This document shows, piece by piece, positions 11,987 to 22,144 of a stretch of 64,000 bases of DNA. Within the stretch, counting starts at the first letter, position 1. Each line of letters opens with the position of its first letter. Source of the DNA: Strobilurus pachycystidiatus (taxonomy: Eukaryota > Basidiomycota > Agaricomycetes > Agaricales > Physalacriaceae). Where the stretch lies: positions 1,550,001-1,614,000 of the forward strand of contig JAHLMK010000011.1 of NCBI GenBank assembly GCA_019915135.1. The letters run 5' to 3'. Under the pieces are notes generated by a model. It made no database searches. It had not been told where the DNA came from and was given only the letters and a program-made list of their open reading frames with translations. A program made the position numbers and the translations under genes.

Positions 11987-12338
11987 CTACCCTGCCTCCA
12001 CAGCCACCATCTTCAAGTGGCAAACACATTTGCAAGGTCCTCCGCCGGTGCATATCACATCGTACGAGCATACTATCTGGCTCCAGAGGTCGTCGGGAAT
12101 GACGGGCTCCGCAAACAGACTGGCGAATACGATCAGTAAAGTACCTGGACAAGAAAAGACTAAGCTTACCGTTCTCCCCTTACATAGTCGATGGACTTTA
12201 TGCTCTTGAGGCGAAAGTTTCCGTCAACGGCAATAAGGACGTTTTGTCTGCGGTGATAGTTGGCAAGGCTATCAAAGAGAGAGAGCGTTAGACTTACGGC
12301 GGATCGGCCTTGATGTCTTCAGACTTGCTGACGGTCAT
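11987..12338 (-). CDS. Short spliced frame with KDZ-like VDGNFRLK motif
   Basis: ATG 12336-12338 begins MTVSKSEDIKADPP. Two short introns (near 12270-12296 and 12144-12168) join it to NVLIAVDGNFRLKSIKS and then to a cysteine-rich end with SYDVICTGGGPCKC. VDGNFRLK and SYDVIC echo the two Asp motifs of the KDZ core (IDANFRLK and SYDIVC in the neighbouring transposase) but stand only about 55 residues apart, too close for a working core. It could be an internally deleted KDZ relic or a separate small gene. The exon model is mine and the second intron is very short. Confidence 0.35.
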
Positions 12339-12536
12339 GGTGGTGGGTGTTGGTAAGACCTTCCTAGGCCTTCCTTCGTCGAACGGCTGGCCTTGTTTGG
12401 CTTCGCCCTCGACTCGAGGCAGAGACGAACTGTCCGTTAGGCTTGATTACGCTCCTTTATCCCCGCTATCACCTCCAACCCTATCAGTACGCTGTGCCTC
12501 TCTCTCCTAAGATCACTGATCCGATATGTTTCCAGA

Positions 12537-12996
12537 ATGGCCTTTGTGTTCACGCGCGATCAAGCCAAGTACATGCTCGAATACCTCGTCACGTTTCATG
12601 TGAACCATGACGATCCCGAGCGCGACTCGCATTACAGCGAGTGGATCATGTCCGACTTCACCTACCGATTCCCCGAGACGGCGGGGCTTTGCAATATCGT
12701 GAACGAGGTATGGTCCCATCTCAATGCCAAAGACTTACTAATTTTATCTCTTTCAGTGTGGATTGTCGTTCTTGCACCTGCATTATGACCCGGTTCGCGA
12801 GGAGAAAGAGCTCCAATACGACGATGATCTGGGTATGGCAACATACCGGATGGGGACGCTCACGCTGCATGATCCGATGGATCCTTGGATTGGCTGGGGG
12901 GAGGATTGGAAAAATGGGGTCCCGTCTCGTGGAGGATGGCCATTCACGCCGCGCAGGCAACGCGGCTGGAAGCATTTGCATAATAGTTGGAATTGA
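12537..12996 (+). CDS. Hypothetical protein, only plus-strand gene of the KDZ element
   Basis: Two exons joined by an intron of about 50 bp (GTATGGTCCC to TTTCAG, near 12708-12756) give about 137 residues. It starts MAFVFTRDQAKYMLEYLV and ends RGWKHLHNSWN, with a Trp-rich segment (DPWIGWGEDWKNG). The frame may extend upstream: a splice acceptor (TTTCCAG) lies directly before this ATG, and open sequence precedes it back to about 12368 with no clear start. No family is recognised. It is divergent from its neighbours. Confidence 0.5.
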
Positions 12997-13165
12997 TCTC
13001 ACACATTATGTACAAGATGAATTGAATTGTCTTGAATCAATTAAAAGCTAGTAAAGTTAAAATGATAAAAAGGTAGGCATACAACGACAAGATACAAGCG
13101 ACGAAATATAGATAAAATGGAAGCGATAGATACGACGGATAAATAAGACGAGTGGATATATGTAC

Positions 13166-14014
13166 TCAAAACTCGGGTCCCCAGACAGGACTATTGGGAC
13201 GAAGGGCTCGGGCAGCCTTGACAATCCCTCGGGGACGTTGCGAGCCAGTAGCCCGTGCTCCGGCAATGTACGCGGCCACGGTAGCGGTGAAGGCCGGGTC
13301 CTCCACCTCCTTTTCCTCATCGTCCGGGCCAACAGCAGTGGTGGCTTCGCTCTCGTACGCGTGCTCCAGATCCAGGTCGGACAGCTCTCCATCAGAAGGA
13401 TCGGAGGTGGAGGTGAATCGAAGGGGAGAGGATTCCGGTGATGGGCAGCCGGACGACGCGTCGTTGTCGTCCAGGTCAAAAGCAGCGGGCGGGGTGCCGA
13501 CGGGAGACGCGACAGCAACAGGAGGAGCGGGTCGTCTCAGTGGACGGGGACGGGGACGTGGACAGACAGGCGTGAAGGGACGCGCATGCCGATCAACCGC
13601 AACCCAGAGGCCAGCCGGCGTCTTCTTGAGGGATTGCATGCGTGAGGCCCAGGTCATGCCTAACCGAAGTCGCTTTGGAAGGTTTAAGGACGCGTTTCAC
13701 GAAAGAGACTGGCAATGGACATACCCTTTTGCGGACCAGCATGCGCGCCTCATAATCGGCTTGGGTCTCGTCGATTAGGCGAGGCTGGCGAAATTCAATC
13801 TCATACGCGAGCTCAAAGCGCGTCTTGAAGTCGGCGACCTCGCGGCCACACAAGATACGGCGCCTGAGCTCGCGGGACCAGTCGAGGAAAAATATCCTTT
13901 CCTCGCCGCTGAAACCCTACGCGATGATAATGAGCATGGAAGGAAACAGACGCGGATTGGCAACGGGCATACCGTGGGCAAGGGAGGCGGCGCGAAAATA
14001 CTTTGTCTTGACAT
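13166..14014 (-). CDS. KDZ-element accessory protein, Pro-rich and acidic C-terminal half
   Basis: Three exons. ATG 14012-14014 gives MSRQSIFAPPPLPT. An intron near 13920-13972 leads to an exon with EERIFFLDWSRELRRRILCG and FKTRFELAYEIEFRQPRL, and one near 13655-13722 to MTWASRMQSLKKTPAGLW. The C-terminal half is a proline/arginine stretch followed by Ser/Asp-rich low complexity, ending VWGPEF at the stop 13166-13168. The N-terminal half looks helical and folded, the rest disordered. No known family is recognised. Confidence 0.55.
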
Positions 14015-14356
14015 GGTTACGGACGCGCTGAGGGTAGGTGATGAGATGGGGAGGATAGTGAAGAAATTAAGGTTTCACACCTTTTGTAGACGGGTGCTGG
14101 CCGCCTCTAGACTCCGACCCACCGAGCAGAACTCAGCTGTCAGGCAGGAGCGGCAGACCGGTCGACAACGCGACGGACCCGTGGCAGGCCAGAGGCTTCG
14201 CGCGATTCCTGGCGCACGATTACGTAGTAATGAGGCGCAGGCAGAACAAGCGGGCATACGGAACGGCACTGTCGAATATATAGAACAGTCACGGCCTACA
14301 AGTAGAGATACGCAGGTCTGTAGACAATGGACGCATGTGGGAAGGAAGCCGGCCGT

Positions 14357-15037
14357 CTAATCCAGCTTTTGGAAAAGGAGTTTGCTGCGACGTTTGAAGG
14401 TCAGGAGTTTGTCGTGCTGCGCGATGTTATGGATGTCTTGAAGGTAGTCGTGCATGAGCTGAAAACGCTTGCGTATTGCCTCGGCATCCTTCCAGTACTG
14501 GTGGCTGACCCCGACCTCGCCGTAGAGCTGATCGGTGAGATCCGCCGCCTGTTGCCTTTTCGTGGAATACAACGTCTCGAGCTCCATGAGATACTGCAAG
14601 CCTGGTAAATGGCCGCGCTGTTCGTATTCCCTGACGGCGTCTCCACAGAAAGCGACCAGGGAATTGGCGGTATCGCTTCGTAATTCTCCGTCCATGAGCC
14701 GGAGGCGTCGAAGGAGGCGCTTGCAGAGGCCCTCGTCAAAATATCTGCAAGAGAACATTAATACCCACAAGCAGAGACGGCGACTCGCTATATACGCACT
14801 TTGTATCCGCCGCAGCTTGAATGGATTGTTTGCGCCGTTGAGTTCCCTTCTCAGCGGCTTTGTCGTCGTACCGTCGCCTCATGGCGGCCAGCTGGGTGTC
14901 GCGATTTCTGCAGCGTTGTGAGATAAGATTCGGCAATATTGTGGGATGAGCACATACTTATGGTGCCAACGTAGACGCTTGGCGCGCTCTGCCTCGCGCT
15001 TGAGCTCGGGAGTCTCATACAGTTTCTTGCGTCCCAT
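14357..15037 (-). CDS. Transposon-associated basic/coiled-coil protein
   Basis: Three exons. The start ATG 15035-15037 gives MGRKKLYETPELKREAERAK, a basic N-terminus of a kind common in basidiomycete transposon-linked proteins (xRKxLYxTxExKxxAxRAK). A middle exon supplies RRRYDDKAAEKGTQRRKQ, and the last exon (14357-14750) encodes a long helical, leucine-rich region (FDEGLCKRLLRRLRLMDGEL; HDYLQDIHNIAQHDKLLTF). The stop is at 14357-14359. The basic start and coiled coil suggest a DNA- or chromatin-bound protein, but this is inference. Confidence 0.55.
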
Positions 15038-16353
15038 GGCGTCGTCGGTGTCCTGGCAAGAGAAAAGAGCGTGAGAACAGAGCCGCGTAAGCAGAGAGGA
15101 AGTGTACTGACTTGGAAAGGGAATGGCAGTGGTTAGTAGAAGTGCGGGTGGTGGGCGTGTTGGGTGAGCGAACGAAAGCAGCAACTTTCTAAGGGTATTG
15201 CCTTAGCATCTGAGATCATTGGACTTCTATTGGACCGAAATACATTGTCCCGCTAAAAAAAATATTCTCACTGTGGACTATTATTGAAGGGATTAAAACA
15301 TGAATTGTTGTTATTTTTGAGAAGCTACAAGTGGTGAGGAAGCCTATAGCTACGTGAAATGGCGATCGCGGGATAAGAAACGTTCATTGGACCCGATTGG
15401 ACTTATATTGGACTTATATTGGACCTTTATACCGGTCTCGCGCACTATTGAGAAATCAGAGAAACCGTCGGTCAGAATTGTAAAGGACATACTAAAAGTG
15501 AGTTTCATCAATGTCCGAGGAAAATACGAGGAGATGCGATGAATTGTATAGCAAAATGCGGCGCCAGCGTTGACTGGACTTCTATTGGACCGAAATGAGA
15601 ACGCCCGAGCGGCCCAAGTCAGAAATCTGGGGCAAGTCCCAGTAGAAAGAGTCACATCCAGGGAGTGATTTCGACGCTATCCGAAGGCGATGAAACCAAT
15701 ATTGAAGGATAGGCAAGCGAAGTGGTCGGAACCCTACAGATAGACTATGCTAGCTGGCGTCTTGAGCATTGCGTAGAGTGTTGAATTCGCTCGGAGTGCG
15801 AATAAGAGACGAGTGTGGTAGTGCCAGGCCATTGCCAAGACGGCAGAGTGACCGAGCACCCAGCACAGAGTGGTTGAGTCGCGTCGGAGGAGTGCACAAA
15901 AGAGCCGATGTCACTTTGATGTGACTAGCCCGTGATATTGAGATTGCGTAGCTGATCGCGCCCCTGGCTTAATTAACGGGTTCGATCCGACTACTGGTGG
16001 TAACAGCTTTGGCCCAGAAAGTTTGTCTGTACTCGCGGCCCACTCACGGAGTGGTCTTGAGGCTCAGTGGTGTCATGACCACTGCGTAGTGGGCCGCCAT
16101 AATTTCACCGCATGCTTTTTCGTTCTCGCAACTAATTTTCCATCAACGATTCCGAGCCGCGCAATTAATGCCGCCGTGGTGCCATTGTTCTCTATGTCTT
16201 TTGTCCTATCCTAAGTTCCATGCTTTCTGTTTTTTCTTATAAATTATTTCTTTGCCAAGTGTAACATACAGATAAAATATTACGGTAAATGATACATAAA
16301 TGTTCGCAAGAGAGAGGAGACACTAGAGCAATGCTACAAGACAAGATACAGAC
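15038..16353. other. Spacer inside the KDZ element with TTGGAC direct repeats
   Basis: No credible gene. A 22-bp direct repeat, GGACTTCTATTGGACCGAAAT, occurs at about 15220-15240 and 15575-15595. Between the copies ATTGGACTTATATTGGAC-type repeats occur near 15395-15425. The 375-bp block could be a small insertion or a control region upstream of the gene at 15037. Confidence 0.45.
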
Positions 16354-17147
16354 TTAAATAATACTGCACAAGACCCACTCGATATCGGCGACCGCAAATT
16401 CCCATTCCCCGCGGCTCAGCACGTCTTCTCCGCACGCCTCGCCCCACCACGCCAGGAAGGCGAGAACCGAAAGGTACCCATTGATCCCGCTCGTACGTAA
16501 CTTGCCCCAGTCTTGCCCAGCAGGATCGGGACGATGGATGTCACGGAACGGGACATCGCGAGCGGAGACCTGGCGCCATGCCGGTTGTATACTGGCCCAC
16601 CACGGCCAGAACTGGTCCGCCAGCGAGCGGGAAGGGAGGTGAGGACGATAGTCCTCGCGTCGAGCATTTTTGATCCAGTCCTGGATGGAGGGAGGGCGGA
16701 TGCGATTGGCGGGGATAGGCTTCCCTGAGCTGAATTGAAGCGCTTCTTCAGTCTTGACGTACGTCGAGAGAAGCCCCAACCACACGCCGCCAAGCGAGAA
16801 CGACTTCAGGTAGGCGCAGCCGTCTACAAGATACTCGGGATGTGCGGAGTTTGGTGCTGGTGAAGAGTCCGCGTCCGAAGACATAGACTGCGCGGGAGGA
16901 GCATGTGGGGGTGGACACGGAGAGGGAATGTTCAGGTTGGCGAATGGGTGCGGGGAATCGTTCGGCCCACAAGTCGGGACGAATGACAGCACTTCTGCAT
17001 TAGAAGCATCCATCAGAGCAGGGTCGATGTACGAGTTGGTGACATCTGTCAGAACAGCCCGAAGAGCAGCTGGGGCAGCGTCCTTGGAAGTAGGAACACT
17101 GCCGCGAGTGCGCGTGGAAGGTCCAGATGGCGCCGGGAGGTTTTCAA

Positions 17148-17179
<32 letters not shown>

Positions 17180-17370
17180 GCAGCGGCGGAGTCAACAGCA
17201 GGGGTTGTGGGAGAGGACTTCTTGCGCGGGTTCGTCGCCTTCGATGAGCGTTTACGTTTGGTGCGTTTCGTGGCGTCTTCGGATGGAGAAGGCGTGGTGG
17301 TCGGTTTGGAAACAGAGTCCGGGGACAAAGATTCAGCCGGTGGAACTGATGCCGGCTGCTGATGCCACGG
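16354..17370 (-). pseudogene. 3' part of large KDZ-element accessory gene, cut off by retrotransposon insertion
   Basis: This is the C-terminal portion of the gene whose 5' part lies at 33766-35086. It starts mid-exon (WHQQPASVPPAES), passes a Ser/Thr/Pro- and Lys-rich region with a ten-residue Asp run, and ends in a folded, Trp-rich region (FWPWWASIQPAWRQ, INGYLSVLAFLAWWGEA) with the stop at 16354-16356. Proteins of this plan, with a basic N-terminus and a W-rich C-terminal domain, form a large repeated family in Agaricomycetes; I know no function. The reading frame is intact on both sides of the insertion, so the break is recent. Confidence 0.75.
17148..17180. repeat. GTC trinucleotide microsatellite
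   Basis: About ten perfect CGT/GTC units encode a poly-aspartate run on the minus strand of the interrupted accessory gene. Confidence 0.85.
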
Positions 17371-19038
17371 TGATACGCAGGGTACTATTCCAGTACTAGA
17401 AACGGGGAATTTTGCGATTCCTGAACAGCCCAAAGACCTTAGGAACCTCCAGTCAAGTACTTAGGATAGAGCACGCAGGAGTTACTGCCTTGACGCGGGC
17501 AAGCCTCCAGGACAAGGTCCAGGCGCCTTAACAAGTCCTTTAGGACAGGCGCGATCGAAACCTTCGATCACCTTCATCCGAATACCCTTATCCGCGCGTT
17601 GGATCCCTTTCAAGATCCCGTACCTTTGCGTGTACCTTGTACTACAGACGATGTGCTATAACCATTCGCACCCAAGGAGGGTCCGAGGTCTCCAGGCGGT
17701 TCAGTTCGAGCGACCCAAGACCTGCGCACCTCAACCCAAAGACCTGGAAGGTCCCGAAATAGTTCAAGGACATCACAACCCTTTTGGGGAAACAATCTTC
17801 GGAGCTGTCAAGGACTCCGAACCGACGCCTTCCGCTATGCCGATCGATCATGATCCACGATCAAGGACCACCCCGAAAGCAGGGTGTATTACCACTTTAA
17901 GAAAGCACTCCCCTGTAGTGTCTGCGCTCGAAAGGACGTTCTTAACGATCTCCATCCAACCTATCCACAAGAAAGCAGGTGTCCGTAGGACCTTGCAACA
18001 TAAAGATACCTAAGGATCGAAGTCCTTATCGGACCTTGATCTCCTGGGCACAAGGATTGTACCATACCGCCAAGGTGGCGTATATGGCTAAAGGACCAAG
18101 CGGCCTGTCCGCAGTTGTTTCGACCAGGGATAGCCAATAAGAATCCAGTACTTGTATGACTCGAAAGTCCGATGTATCCGATCCTAGAATAGATGCTTAC
18201 TCAGCAGGAACCCACCAGTAGTATAAAAGGGCCCAAAGGACCCATATTTCGGGAGCTTAGAGCCCCCTCCAGTAGCCGCTAGTCAGACGCAGCCGTTGTA
18301 GTGAATCTATCTCGAGTTTCGACTCATTTCTGCAAAGTACCCAAAGACCCCAAAGACCTTTCCAAGATTTAAAGACATCAGGTGTTGCCAAACTCCTTGA
18401 AAGACTCGAAAGAACCTTATTCCGACGTACCAAGTCAAGTACCAACGAATCTACTTGGTGTTAGAACCTTGTATTCGCAAGAAGGCCGGTTTGCAAGTGG
18501 TTCTGCCCTGCACTCACGCTCTTTCGTGAAGTACTTCCCTTTGAGGGATAAGTCGAGTTTGAACGAGTGTTGTCAACGTCTGAGACACCTTTCGGAACCT
18601 TTGGTCCCGGTGCAAGACACTAGAAGTTTGGTTTAAGTGCAAGAAGGAGTCCTTATCGTTAGCAGTCCAGTGGCGTAAAACCTGCGGTAGCGGCCTGACG
18701 ATTCCAAGACAAAGTCCTTGTACACCAGAGCACTTGATAGGTAGAAGCTACATTGCCTCGCGCTGTTTAAGGTCTTCATACGTCAAGAGGTTCGGCCTAC
18801 GACTTCAAGGTTTTCTTGTGTCATTTCGATCAGAATCCCTACACCCCCAAAAACAACTCGTAGTTTAACTACAGCATTCGGAATACATCTCTATTTCTCC
18901 ATTACCCAAAAGCACCTTGTTCTCTCGAACCTTTGTGCACCCCATCTCCCTTACAAGGAGTGTTAGTTGTGATAAGGATTGATAGTGTGGTTAGACGATA
19001 GCTTCTTTTTCAGAGGTCTATTCCGAACTTGCACATCA
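17371..19038 (+). repeat. 5' LTR of the large retrotransposon
   Basis: It starts TGATACGCAGGG, ends CTTGCACATCA and measures 1,668 bp. Short AAGGACCTT-like words recur throughout. It contains a TATA box at 18222. Confidence 0.95.
18222..18228 (+). promoter_or_regulatory. LTR TATA box
   Basis: TATAAAA followed by GGGCCC lies mid-LTR; the twin is at 32949-32955 in the 3' LTR. Genomic RNA probably starts 25-35 bp downstream. Confidence 0.55.
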
Positions 19039-19043
19039 TATTT

Positions 19044-19061
19044 TGGAGCCCACCGCGAGGG
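19044..19061 (+). other. Candidate primer-binding site, tRNA-Cys-like
   Basis: TGGAGCCCACCGCGAGG begins 5 bp after the LTR. Its complement reads as a tRNA 3' end with CCA, a U discriminator base and a GTGGGC acceptor strand. A U discriminator points to tRNA-Cys, but I cannot compare it with this genome's tRNAs. Confidence 0.5.
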
Positions 19062-19616
19062 GGTGTAAATTTTGATTTCGAAAAAGACTTCTAAGTCGAC
19101 CTTGAGATCGGAATCTCCATAAAACAAAAGACACTGGCTGCAAGGAACTCTGGTCGTTACACCAACAGCCAGAACCGCGCAAATCCACAACCCCCAAAAG
19201 GAGACCCAGTTATTGCCGGATCTTCAAATCCAGCAACCTCTGGTATCACTAGTCGCCTAAGAAGCAATCGCCCAATCGCCGGCTCACTTTACAACGGTTT
19301 ACCTAGTGAAGTAGCTCAAGCACAGCGACGCTTTGCAGACCCGACTACTTCCAAGAACCAAAAGAAGAAACGTACGCAAGTACCACCTTCAACACCTACT
19401 GCCTCTAGGATCAGATCTTCTTCAGATCCTGAATCACCTTCGAGAACTCCAACCAGTACCCGAAGACATTCGGACTCTAGAACTTCGCCTAGTCCCGCAT
19501 TTGTGACACCTTTCGGAAGTCCTTTGACTGACCTTGAAGACCCCGAAAGTCCAGAACCTATTACCCCCTTCATTGACTTTAACACGTCTACCCAAAACAC
19601 GATACCAGTTCCAGTA

Positions 19617-20975
19617 ATGGCAGTACGAGCAATTGTACCTTCCGAGGAACTTAGTGCTGAAGCTAAGAAAGAGATCCAAGGCAAGAAGATTCCGATACCA
19701 TTCTCAAGGGATGCTCCCAAATTCAAGGGACACTCCGGCGATGATGTGAGGGAGTTCTTCACGATGTGCAACTGGATCTTTGACCAGACAGGAATCGCCG
19801 AACAAGGTACTAAGTTGGAAGTAGCCGCGCTATACGCCGGCCACGAACAACGCCTAAGGTGGCACAAAAACCCAGACTACTTGAAAGGTGTCTGGGCGGA
19901 CTTCCAAGAATCAGTTCTCTCCTCATACTCAAAGGGAAAGAACGATCCTACGTACGTCCCGGCCGACCTAAAGGATGCCTTGGACCCGTACCTGGCTAGG
20001 CCCATAGCCAACAAGCAAAAGTGGGAAAGCTTTCAGCGCGAAGTGCTCCATATCATGGGACATCTTATCACGTCGGGAGAACTTACCAATAAGGGTGCTA
20101 TAGAAGATATCAAGTCCTCTATCACAGAGGGAGTTTGGCATAATGTCCTTGGGGACCTCAGGCGCGATGCGAAAGCTAATGCAACAGCCGGGACAACCCC
20201 CACCTATGACTTCACGTTGTCAGAGGTCGAGGCAGCAATCTCCAACTACTTCTTGACCGATAAATGGATGAGCAAGAGTGCGAAGGATAGTCCTTATAAC
20301 AGAGAACTTATTCCCGCCTCTACCACCCGAATCAAGACAGAGGAGTTGGATGAATACCTGAATAGGGTAGCTAGCCTTCAGGATATTATCCAGAAAGGAG
20401 AAAAGGAACGCGAAGAGGCTCGCAAGGCCGATCAGAAGATGATGGCAGAACTTCTCCATACCTTACAGCGTGGAGGTCCGCAAGGACTCCGCACACAAGG
20501 TTTTGTACAAGAAGCCTCGCCGGTTTATCTACAAACACCTGCTCAAGGTGTCTCAGTCCCGACCAACTTACCGAACGGACTCTACAAAGCTCCTCCGGGC
20601 GCGTTCCCAGGAAACAAGTTCGTAGTTAACGATGGAAGGTGCTACTTCTGTCGCGAGCTAGGACACATTGTAGCAAATTGTCCGACAAAGGAAATGTGCG
20701 AAAGCAATGGTCATATCTACAAGCCTGGCGGTACCAACATATATCATGTAACGAATGGAACTACTAGTCAACCTATTCAAAGGGTTAGTCCCAAGCAGCC
20801 TCTCAGCCCTTGGGAACAAGTTCAGAAGTTTCAACAAGAAAATGCACCTAAGGTATCGGCGTTCCAATCTCAAGAAGATGAGTTCGCACCTGAGGTCGCG
20901 ATGTATGTTCAAACCCCAACCCAAGAAGAAGAGTTTGCCCCCGACGCCTATCAGGGTTTCGGCAGGGCTCGATGA
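19617..20975 (+). CDS. gag: Gag capsid/nucleocapsid protein
   Basis: A structural protein that packages the retrotransposon RNA. The first in-frame ATG is 19617 (MAVRAIVPSEEL), but the frame is open back to about 19093, so a longer product is possible. The capsid-like region holds FSRDAPKFKGHSGDDVREFF and DFQESVLSSYSKG. A charged coiled-coil region lies near 20345-20450. A CCHC zinc knuckle (C-YF-C-RELG-H-IVAN-C) at 20641-20682 is the nucleic-acid-binding part. The stop TGA 20973-20975 overlaps the next ATG as ATGA. A GGGTTTC heptamer at 20954-20960 sits five codons before the stop. Confidence 0.88.
   Translation: MAVRAIVPSEELSAEAKKEIQGKKIPIPFSRDAPKFKGHSGDDVREFFTMCNWIFDQTGIAEQGTKLEVAALYAGHEQRLRWHKNPDYLKGVWADFQESVLSSYSKGKNDPTYVPADLKDALDPYLARPIANKQKWESFQREVLHIMGHLITSGELTNKGAIEDIKSSITEGVWHNVLGDLRRDAKANATAGTTPTYDFTLSEVEAAISNYFLTDKWMSKSAKDSPYNRELIPASTTRIKTEELDEYLNRVASLQDIIQKGEKEREEARKADQKMMAELLHTLQRGGPQGLRTQGFVQEASPVYLQTPAQGVSVPTNLPNGLYKAPPGAFPGNKFVVNDGRCYFCRELGHIVANCPTKEMCESNGHIYKPGGTNIYHVTNGTTSQPIQRVSPKQPLSPWEQVQKFQQENAPKVSAFQSQEDEFAPEVAMYVQTPTQEEEFAPDAYQGFGRAR
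20954..20960 (+). promoter_or_regulatory. Predicted -1 frameshift site, gag to protease
   Basis: G GGT TTC fits the X XXY YYZ slippery pattern and is in register with the gag codons (GGT 20955-20957, TTC 20958-20960). After a -1 slip the protease frame continues open. The ATGA overlap at 20972-20975 offers reinitiation as an alternative route. Confidence 0.5.
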
Positions 20976-22144
20976 AGGAAGGAGTGCAGTTAGCACATAC
21001 TCCTCCGGAGAGCCAGTTCACTGTAGAAACTCGTCAAACTCGTCAGAGTACAAAAGCACCTAGTGCACCTTTGGATTCAACTCCACAAAAGAAGGTAACC
21101 TCATGGCCTAAGGACCGGGTGTCCGTGGTCATTCCAAAAGCAGCACCGCCTAAGGTATCATTCTCCAAGCCGGAAGTCACTCAAGAAGTAGAACCTGTTG
21201 ACCAGGAACTTCTTGACGAAGTCCTGGCGATGGAAGAACCAGACCCGGTGCCGCAACCAAAAGCAGATTCAACTCTGCCAGAAAAGAACCAACCAAAGGT
21301 TCAACCTAAGGAACCTAAGGTCAAGAGTTTCCAACGTCGTAGCCTGGCAGAAGAACTCTTGCACAAGAATCCCAGTTGGCGTGAAGCCTGGAAATTCTTG
21401 TTACCCGAAGCCCTACTAGCTACCAACCCCCCTTGGCAGCAGAGCATTTCGGACTTCATCAGGAAACGCAACACGCCGGTGGCTGTATTCAAAACGGAAG
21501 TAGTGGCCGAAACGGTCCAGGATCACTTCCAACCCGAGCTATATTCAGTCAACTTTCATGAACAAGGTGATTTACCTATTGGTGGGATTGTAGTCCACGA
21601 TGCGGTAGAACAGTTTGTAAACCTTTCCGGAGGTCACTATACTGGTCCCTTTCAAATGATAAGTGGCAATATGGCGCCGGAAAATGCAGATCTACGAACC
21701 TTTTGGCCCTTGATCAACAAGAATGGCAAAAAGGAGAGTTTAGTGGATGGTGGATCGCAGATCGCCTCCATTTCGCTCAAGGCAGCTTTGGAATTAGGAA
21801 TAGCCTACGATCCCACTTTCACCATTACGATGGAAAGTGCGGACAAGGGACGAACCAGTACCTTGGGATTGGCTCGTAACATACCTTTTGACTTTGAAGG
21901 TATTGTCTATTACCTTCAGCTGCATGTGTTGCAGGATCCCGCCTATGAGGTCCTACTGGGACGACCTTTCGAGATCGTTTCAAACCTGGTCATCACCAAC
22001 CTTCCCAACGGGAACGCAATCGGAACCCTTACGGATAACACCAATGGGAAGAAGTTATCGCTACCTTCTTACCGTCGAGGACAAATCCCAAGACATATGA
22101 TTCCAGGGGGACAGACGGGTTTTCACGGGAACCTAAGGACGTAG
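20960..22144 (+). CDS. pro: Retropepsin-like aspartic protease domain (Pro)
   Basis: It cleaves the polyprotein. The frame is -1 relative to gag; the first ATG is 20972, but entry by frameshift at 20954-20960 is favoured. The first 220 residues are Lys/Pro/Glu-rich linker. The protease fold follows with the active-site Asp at 21746-21748 in LVDGGSQIASIS and the second signature VLLGRPFEI near 21955. The active-site triplet is D-G-G rather than the usual D-S-G or D-T-G, a deviation worth noting in a frame that is otherwise intact. It ends at TAG 22142-22144, with a second slippery heptamer seven codons earlier. Confidence 0.8.
   Translation, partial: RQGSMKEGVQLAHTPPESQFTVETRQTRQSTKAPSAPLDSTPQKKVTSWPKDRVSVVIPKAAPPKVSFSKPEVTQEVEPVDQELLDEVLAMEEPDPVPQPKADSTLPEKNQPKVQPKEPKVKSFQRRSLAEELLHKNPSWREAWKFLLPEALLATNPPWQQSISDFIRKRNTPVAVFKTEVVAETVQDHFQPELYSVNFHEQGDLPIGGIVVHDAVEQFVNLSGGHYTGPFQMISGNMAPENADLRTFWPLINKNGKKESLVDGGSQIASISLKAALELGIAYDPTFTITMESADKGRTSTLGLARNIPFDFEGIVYYLQLHVLQDPAYEVLLGRPFEIVSNLVITNLPNGNAIGTLTDNTNGKKLSLPSYRRGQIPRHMIPGGQTGFHGNLRT
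22117..22123 (+). promoter_or_regulatory. Predicted -1 frameshift site, protease to pol
   Basis: G GGT TTT fits X XXY YYZ and is in register with the protease codons (GGT 22118-22120, TTT 22121-22123). A -1 slip moves directly into the pol frame, which is open from here (TCA CGG GAA...). No in-frame ATG opens pol nearby. Confidence 0.6.

Noticed and set aside
15990..16030. GGGTTCGATCC, resembling a tRNA T-arm
   Set aside because: The flanking bases do not pair as a T-stem and no acceptor or anticodon arm can be drawn.
17610..18636. Several open frames inside both LTRs
   Set aside because: They recur identically in the 3' LTR because the LTRs match; short, without motifs, so not genes.
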